Source of the DNA: Pseudomonadota bacterium | Lineage (GTDB): Bacteria > Pseudomonadota > Alphaproteobacteria > Caulobacterales > Caulobacteraceae | Assembly: GCA_023432855.1 (NCBI GenBank) | Contig: JAEZEZ010000007.1 | Location: forward strand, 1 to 64,000 | Reading direction: 5' to 3' | Length of the DNA: 64,000 nucleotides | Part shown: positions 59,764 through 64,000 of the stretch, in pieces | How the letters are laid out: the number at the start of each line of letters is the position of its first letter | How positions within the stretch are numbered: the first letter of the stretch is position 1 | Position numbers and translations under genes: made by a program | Notes under the pieces: generated by a model | Told to the model about the DNA's origin: nothing | What the model saw: the letters and a program-made list of their open reading frames with translations, nothing else | Database searches by the model: none

Positions 59764-59893
59764 CCGCGCCCATCCTTACTGAATTCGTAGGGTGACGGCA
59801 GGCGACTGCCTGCTTGATTTCTTTCCGCCGGTGCAGGAATCTCCGCTTCACGCCGGGGGCCTCCCGCCCACGACGTCATTGGGGGGAAGTCAT

Positions 59894-60241
59894 ATGACCT
59901 TTACGACCTTCGGCGCCCGGTGCGCCGCCGCCTTCGGTGCTGCGCTCATGCTGGCCAGCATCGCCGCGCCCGCGACCGCCGAGGATCGCCGGGTGCGGAT
60001 CATCAACGACACCAATCACACCATGGTGCGGTTCTACGCGTCGAACTCGTCGCGGACGACCTGGGAGGAGGACATCCTGGGCCGCCAGGTGCTTCCGTCC
60101 GGGCGTTCGGTGGTGATCAACATCGACGACGGTTCGGGCGCCTGCCTCTACGACTTCAAGGCTGTGTTCGACGATGGCGACGAACTGACCCGTCAGCGGG
60201 TCAACGTCTGCGAGATTTCCGAGTACCGCTACACCGAGTAG
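59894..60241 (+). CDS. small exported protein, unknown
   Basis: The 115-residue protein has a signal peptide (FGARCAAAFGAALMLASIAAPATA) and a beta-rich mature part: VRIINDTNHTMVRFYASNSS, ILGRQVLPSGRSVVINIDDG, CLYDFKAVFDDGDEL, VNVCEISEY. Two cysteines in the mature part may pair. GGGGGGAAG precedes the ATG at 59894. The sequence reads like a conserved alphaproteobacterial secreted family but was not recognised by name. Confidence 0.72.
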   Translation: MTFTTFGARCAAAFGAALMLASIAAPATAEDRRVRIINDTNHTMVRFYASNSSRTTWEEDILGRQVLPSGRSVVINIDDGSGACLYDFKAVFDDGDELTRQRVNVCEISEYRYTE

Positions 60242-60264
60242 TTCCGCCTGCGGCCGGACGAGGG

Positions 60265-60291
60265 AAGGCCGGGCCCGGGGGGCCCGGCCTT
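60265..60291. terminator. bidirectional terminator between the secreted protein and fasciclin gene
   Basis: AAGGCCGGGCC and GGCCCGGCCTT form a perfect 11-bp stem with a 5-base loop and CTTC tail on the plus side. The A/T-rich arms suit termination from both convergent genes. Confidence 0.7.
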
Positions 60292-60300
60292 CTTCGTGCG

Positions 60301-60897
60301 TCAGTTCGGCATCAAGACCGTATCGACGACGTGGATGACGCCGTTGGTGGCGCCGAGGTCGGCTGCGGTGATCATGGAGGTTCCGCCCTTCTCGTCGGTG
60401 ATCCGCCAGGCGCCGCCGCCTGCATCGCTCACGGTGAGGGTGGAGCCCTCGACGGTCGTCAGGGTGGCGGTCCCGCCGTTGGCCGCGGCCTGGGAGGCGA
60501 TGTCGGCCGCGGTCAGTCGGCCCGGCACGACGTGGTAGGTCAGGATCTTGGTAAGCGCCGCCTTCTGGGCCGGCTGCGTCAGGCTTTCCACCGTGCCGGC
60601 CGGCAGCTTGCCGAAGGCCGCGTCCGTCGGCGCGAACACCGTGAAGGGCCCGGCGCCCTGAAGTGTTTCCACGAGGCCGGCCGCCTGCACCGCAGTCACC
60701 AGGGTCGTGTGGTCGGGCGAACCGCTGGCGGTGGCGACGATATCCCCCGACGGGGCGGTTGCTGCCGCCGGCGCAGCGGCCTCTTCGGCTGCCGGCGCGG
60801 CGGGTTCGGCGGCCGGCGTACCCGCCTGGCTGCACGCGGCGGTGAACAGGGCCGCGAGGGAGGCGGTGGTGAAGGCGATCGTTCGCAGGGATTTCAT
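60301..60897 (-). CDS. fasciclin-domain lipoprotein
   Basis: The 198-residue protein has a signal peptide with lipobox-like LFTAAC-SQ, an Ala/Pro/Glu-rich linker (about residues 26-55) and one fasciclin domain: TTLVTAVQAAGLVETLQGAGPFTVFAPTDAAF (in parts), LTYHVVPGRL and the terminal GVIHVVDTVLMP. Such domains mediate adhesion or surface interactions. The ATG at 60897 is preferred over the longer frame. Convergent with the secreted protein. Confidence 0.92.
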   Translation of the reverse strand: MKSLRTIAFTTASLAALFTAACSQAGTPAAEPAAPAAEEAAAPAAATAPSGDIVATASGSPDHTTLVTAVQAAGLVETLQGAGPFTVFAPTDAAFGKLPAGTVESLTQPAQKAALTKILTYHVVPGRLTAADIASQAAANGGTATLTTVEGSTLTVSDAGGGAWRITDEKGGTSMITAADLGATNGVIHVVDTVLMPN

Positions 60898-60974
60898 CGT
60901 CTGGCTCCGCAGGGTTGGTTCAGGTCCCATGACCTGTCCCCACCCATACGGGCCGACGCGACGAGCCGATCACA

Positions 60975-62282
60975 TCAGGCGCGGTTGAAGACCCGCTGAA
61001 AGATGGTGTCGACGTGTTTGGTATGGTGGCCGATGTCGAACAGGGCTTCCAGTTCCGCGTCGCTCAGCGCCGGCCGCACCACCTCGTCCGCCTTCAGGAA
61101 ATCCAGGAAGGCGCCTTCGCCGCGCCAGACCCTCATGGCGTTGCGCTGGACGGCCGCGTAGGCGTCCTCGCGGCTGACGCCCTTCTGGGTCAGGGCCAGC
61201 AGGACGCGCTGCGAATGCACCAGACCGCCCAGGCGGTCGAGGTTCTTCGCCATGTTCTCGGGGTAGACGACCAGCCGGTCGACCACCATGGCCAGGCGGC
61301 GAAGGGCGAAGTCCAGGTGGATCGTCGCGTCCGGGCCGATCCCACGCTCGACCGAAGAGTGGCTGATGTCCCGCTCGTGCCAGAGGGCGACGTTCTCGAG
61401 CGCCGGGACCACCGCCGAGCGCACCAGGCGCGCGAGGCCGGTCAGGTTCTCCGTCAGGATCGGGTTGCGCTTGTGCGGCATGGCCGACGATCCCTTCTGG
61501 CCCGGATCGAACGGCTCTTCCGCCTCCAGCACCTCGGTGCGCTGCAGGTGGCGGATCTCCACCGCCAGGCGTTCGACGGAGGAGGCGACGACGGCCAGGG
61601 CCGCGAAGTAGGCGGCGTGGCGATCGCGCGGGATCACCTGGGTCGAGACCGGCTCGACCGTCAGGCCCATCTTCTCGGCCACGTACTCCTCCACCCGGGG
61701 ATCGACCTGGGCGAAGGTGCCGACGGCGCCTGAGATGGCGCAGGTGGCGATTTCCGCGCGGGCCGCCTGCAGGCGCGTGCGGGCGCGCTGGAACTCGGCG
61801 TGGTGGCCGGCCAGCTTGACGCCGAAGGTGGTGGGCTCGGCGTGGATGCCGTGGCTGCGGCCTACGGTTGGGGTCAGCTTGTGCTCGAAGGCGCGGCGCT
61901 CGAGCGCGGCAAGCACCAGGTCCACATCCTCGATCAGCAGGTCCGTAGAGCGCGCCAGCTGCACCGCCAGGCAGGTGTCGAGGACGTCCGAGGAGGTCAT
62001 GCCCTGGTGAAGGAAGCGCGCCTCGGGGCCCACGATCTCCGCCACGTGGGTGAGGAAGGCGATGACGTCGTGCTTGGTGGTCCGCTCGATCTCGTCGATG
62101 CGGTCGGCGTCGAAGACCGCGTCCTTGCCGTTCTCCCAGATGGCGTCGGCGGCCTCCCTGGGAATCGTCCCCAGTTCCGCCATGGCGGTGGCGGCATGGG
62201 CCTCGATCTCGAACCAGATGCGGTAGCGGGTTTCGGGCGACCAGATGGCGGCGGCGTCGGGGCGGGCGTAGCGGGGGATCAT
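60975..62282 (-). CDS. purB: adenylosuccinate lyase
   Basis: The 435-residue protein is PurB: MIPRYARPDAAAIWSPETRYRIW, VGRSHGIHAEPTTFG, the signature SSAMPHKRNPI, and ERLAVEIRHLQRTEV. It releases fumarate from SAICAR and from adenylosuccinate. Starts at ATG 62282; a longer frame to 63044 is an extension. Same-strand purine genes lie further downstream but it is separated from purC by the S9 peptidase and others. Confidence 0.95.
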   Translation of the reverse strand: MIPRYARPDAAAIWSPETRYRIWFEIEAHAATAMAELGTIPREAADAIWENGKDAVFDADRIDEIERTTKHDVIAFLTHVAEIVGPEARFLHQGMTSSDVLDTCLAVQLARSTDLLIEDVDLVLAALERRAFEHKLTPTVGRSHGIHAEPTTFGVKLAGHHAEFQRARTRLQAARAEIATCAISGAVGTFAQVDPRVEEYVAEKMGLTVEPVSTQVIPRDRHAAYFAALAVVASSVERLAVEIRHLQRTEVLEAEEPFDPGQKGSSAMPHKRNPILTENLTGLARLVRSAVVPALENVALWHERDISHSSVERGIGPDATIHLDFALRRLAMVVDRLVVYPENMAKNLDRLGGLVHSQRVLLALTQKGVSREDAYAAVQRNAMRVWRGEGAFLDFLKADEVVRPALSDAELEALFDIGHHTKHVDTIFQRVFNRA

Positions 62283-62393
62283 GGGCGCCGTAAGGCCTTG
62301 CGCCGCGGGTGAAGTCAAGCCGCGCCGTGGCCCGCCGGCTTCCCCCGGCCGTCGGCTCGCTCTATGCCGGGACAAACGCTTGCGGAGGACGGC

Positions 62394-63026
62394 ATGGAAC
62401 TGGTGATCGGCGACTATCGGTGGTCCACGTGGTCGCTCAGGCCCTGGCTGGTGCTGAAGCGGGCAGGCGCGCCGTTCACCGAGCGCCTCGTTCTGCTGAA
62501 CCGCGACGACACCCACGAGAATATTCTCAAGCACTCGCCGTCGGGCCTCGTTCCGGCGCTGAAGGTCGAGGGCGAGGTGATCTGGGACTCTCTGGCCATC
62601 TCGGTCTGGGCCGCAGAGCATTACCCGGAAGCGCGTCTGTGGCCGGCCGGCGCGCACGCGCGATGGCTGGCGCGGTCCGCCACCTGCGAAATGCACGCCG
62701 GCTTCGCCGCGCTCCGCCAGCAGTGTCCGATGGACCTGACCCTGCGCACGACGCTCGAGCCGTCGCCCGAGACCTGCGCCGACCTCAGACGGCTGGTTTC
62801 GCTGTGGCGAGAGATGCGCAGCCGCTTCGGGCAGGACGGCGAGTACCTGTTCGGCGACTGGTCCATGCCGGACGCCTTCTTCACCCCCGTCGCCACAAGG
62901 GTGCGGAGCTACGCTCTCGACCTCGCGGCCCACGGAGACGAGGACGGAGAGGCCCAGGCCTACGTCGATGCGCTGCTGGATCAGCCCGACTTCCTGGAAT
63001 GGGAGCGGCGGGCCCTGATGGGCTGA
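62394..63026 (+). CDS. glutathione S-transferase family protein
   Basis: The 210-residue protein has an N-terminal thioredoxin-like domain (ELVIGDYRWSTWSLRPWLVL, SGLVPALKVEG) and a helical C-terminal domain ending in FLEWERRALMG. It could use glutathione in detoxification or reduction; substrate unknown. The ATG at 62394 follows GGAGGA. It is divergent from purB with about 110 bases between. Confidence 0.85.
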   Translation: MELVIGDYRWSTWSLRPWLVLKRAGAPFTERLVLLNRDDTHENILKHSPSGLVPALKVEGEVIWDSLAISVWAAEHYPEARLWPAGAHARWLARSATCEMHAGFAALRQQCPMDLTLRTTLEPSPETCADLRRLVSLWREMRSRFGQDGEYLFGDWSMPDAFFTPVATRVRSYALDLAAHGDEDGEAQAYVDALLDQPDFLEWERRALMG

Positions 63027-63090
63027 GCGCCCGAAAACGGCCACGCTTGCGCTGAACCCTTCGCCGGCCGCTCACTGGACGGAGATCGCC

Positions 63091-64000
63091 ATGAGAAGTC
63101 CCGCCGTTCTTGTCGCTGCGCTTGCCCTGGCCGCAACGCCCGCCGCCGCCCTGGACGTCGACCGGTCCGCGGCCGTACTGGACGAGGCGAAACAACTGTG
63201 CGGCGAGGGAAAGGCGCTGTGGGGCGTCGACATGTGCGGGCCGATGCTGTTGGTCGACCCGGCGACGCGCGAGGTTGTGGCGAACCGGCCGGGCCCGGGC
63301 CTTGAGGCTCGCGGCGAAGTCTTCGTAGGCCGGTTTCCGGCCGATCGCCCCGTCGCCAACACTTCGGTTGAGTGGAACGGCGTACGCTGGACCATGGTCC
63401 TCGCGGAGGTCCCGGCGGAGCGCGAAGACCGCGCAGCCCTGCTCATGCACGAGGCCTGGCATCGGGTTCAGGCGGACCTGGGTTTTCCGGCCAACTCACC
63501 GTCTCTCGAGCATCTGGCCGAGCTGGAGGGCCGGGTGCTCATGCGCCTGGAGTTCCGAGCCCTCGCCGCGGCGCTGCAGGCGTCGGGCGAGGCGCAGGCC
63601 GCGGCCATCGGCGATGCGCTCGCCTTTCGCGCGCGGCGCCACGCCCTGGCGCCCGGCGCCGGCGAACTGGAGCGTCAGCTGGAAATGAGCGAGGGGCTGG
63701 CCGAATACACCGGCCGCCGGCTCAGCCGATCGCCGGACCTGAACGCGCGCGTCGTCCGCCTGATCGGCGAGATCGAGGCGCTCAGTTCTTATGCGCGCAG
63801 CGCCGCCTACGCCACCGGGCCGGCGATGGGCCTGCTGCTGGACCAGCGGGCGCCGGGATGGCGCAAGGGGCTGGACGCCGAGGCCGACCTGGCCGTCCTG
63901 CTGCGCGCCACTCTGCCCGGGGCCGACGCCGCCCCGCAGGCTGGAGGCGACCGCTACGGCGAGGCCGGGGTCCGGGCCGAAGAAACCGCGGCCCTCGAGG
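63091..64000 (+). CDS. exported HExxH metallopeptidase-like protein (truncated at window edge)
   Basis: From the ATG at 63091 (GGACGGAG upstream) the frame stays open to the end of the window, over 300 codons. It has a signal peptide (MRSPAVLVAALALAATPAAA), then a zinc-binding HEAWH motif in LLMHEAWHRVQADLG near residue 126, and a later Glu in EGLAEYTGRR that could be the third zinc ligand. No family name is assigned. The C-terminus and stop lie outside the window. Confidence 0.75.
   Translation, partial: MRSPAVLVAALALAATPAAALDVDRSAAVLDEAKQLCGEGKALWGVDMCGPMLLVDPATREVVANRPGPGLEARGEVFVGRFPADRPVANTSVEWNGVRWTMVLAEVPAEREDRAALLMHEAWHRVQADLGFPANSPSLEHLAELEGRVLMRLEFRALAAALQASGEAQAAAIGDALAFRARRHALAPGAGELERQLEMSEGLAEYTGRRLSRSPDLNARVVRLIGEIEALSSYARSAAYATGPAMGLLLDQRAPGWRKGLDAEADLAVLLRATLPGADAAPQAGGDRYGEAGVRAEETAALE

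Noticed and set aside
57372..59879. 835-residue minus-strand open frame
   Set aside because: It lies opposite the S9 peptidase and the zeta-subunit genes, whose catalytic motifs are clear. Long antisense frames are expected at this GC content.
1..64000. CRISPR arrays, insertion sequences, prophage or integron
   Set aside because: No regular spaced repeats, transposase or integrase genes or terminal inverted repeats were found; the single RusA-like gene is the only phage-type gene.

Overview
The window is ordinary core chromosome of a high-GC alphaproteobacterium, most likely Caulobacterales (Brevundimonas/Caulobacter/Phenylobacterium type). The indicators are a circularly permuted two-piece tmRNA beside an alpha-type SspB, small Caulobacter-type flagellins with a FlaEY-like regulator and sigma-54 (-24/-12) promoters, a GAAC-N7-GAAC (alphaproteobacterial LexA) box before ssb, the DUF1476 ATPase inhibitor zeta subunit, and purS/purQ/small-type purL. 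No insertion sequence, prophage, CRISPR array or rRNA was seen. All assignments were made by reading the sequence; no database search was run.

Layout. 1-5.4 kb: EamA transporter, DUF4169, Sel1/prolyl-4-hydroxylase, fumC, a lone RusA-type resolvase and a secreted C13 (legumain/caspase-like) peptidase. 5.4-7.2 kb: sspB, the permuted ssrA gene (tag ANDNFADEVRLAA) and two paralogous secreted proteins. 7.2-12.7 kb: miaA, mrp, folA, a fatty acid hydroxylase, a TetR gene broken by a frameshift in a G run, and thyA. 12.8-18.7 kb: flagellin, flaG, flagellin, pseH-like acetyltransferase and FlaEY-like regulator. 18.7-24.5 kb: two coupled envelope proteins, LexA box, ssb, DCC protein, a dehydrogenase-DUF4166 protein, a pseudaminic-acid-associated methylase, a hydrolase and sodC. 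24.6-33 kb: gyrA, coaD, three tandem exported cyclophilins, ppx/gppA, hspQ and phhA. 33-41 kb: membrane proteins, a membrane LytTR regulator and an arginine succinyltransferase operon (astA-astD-astB) led by an M20 hydrolase. 41-47 kb: tamB/tamA and tRNA-Lys. 47-51.7 kb: queA/tgt and lipoproteins. 51.7-62.3 kb: purine genes purL, purQ, purS, purC and purB, with interspersed small or secreted proteins and an S9 peptidase. 62.4-64 kb: a GST and a truncated HExxH metallopeptidase.

How the genes fit together. Five purine genes cover formylglycinamidine ribotide synthesis (PurSQL), SAICAR synthesis and adenylosuccinate cleavage. purC has a strong promoter followed by an intrinsic terminator inside its leader, which suggests attenuation or a short RNA. 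tmRNA and SspB form a rescue-and-degrade pair. The flagellin block joins filament subunits with their sigma-54 promoters and with candidate pseudaminic-acid modification enzymes (PseH-like here, the methylase 7 kb away). folA and thyA act on the same folate cycle. queA and tgt make queuosine.

Most worth a second look: the purC leader terminator, the sigma-54 promoter that would start FlaEY-like transcription on its own ATG, the frameshifted tetR with a perfect palindrome in front, the M20 gene standing where astE would be expected, the triple exported cyclophilin array, and the tag variant next to its adaptor.
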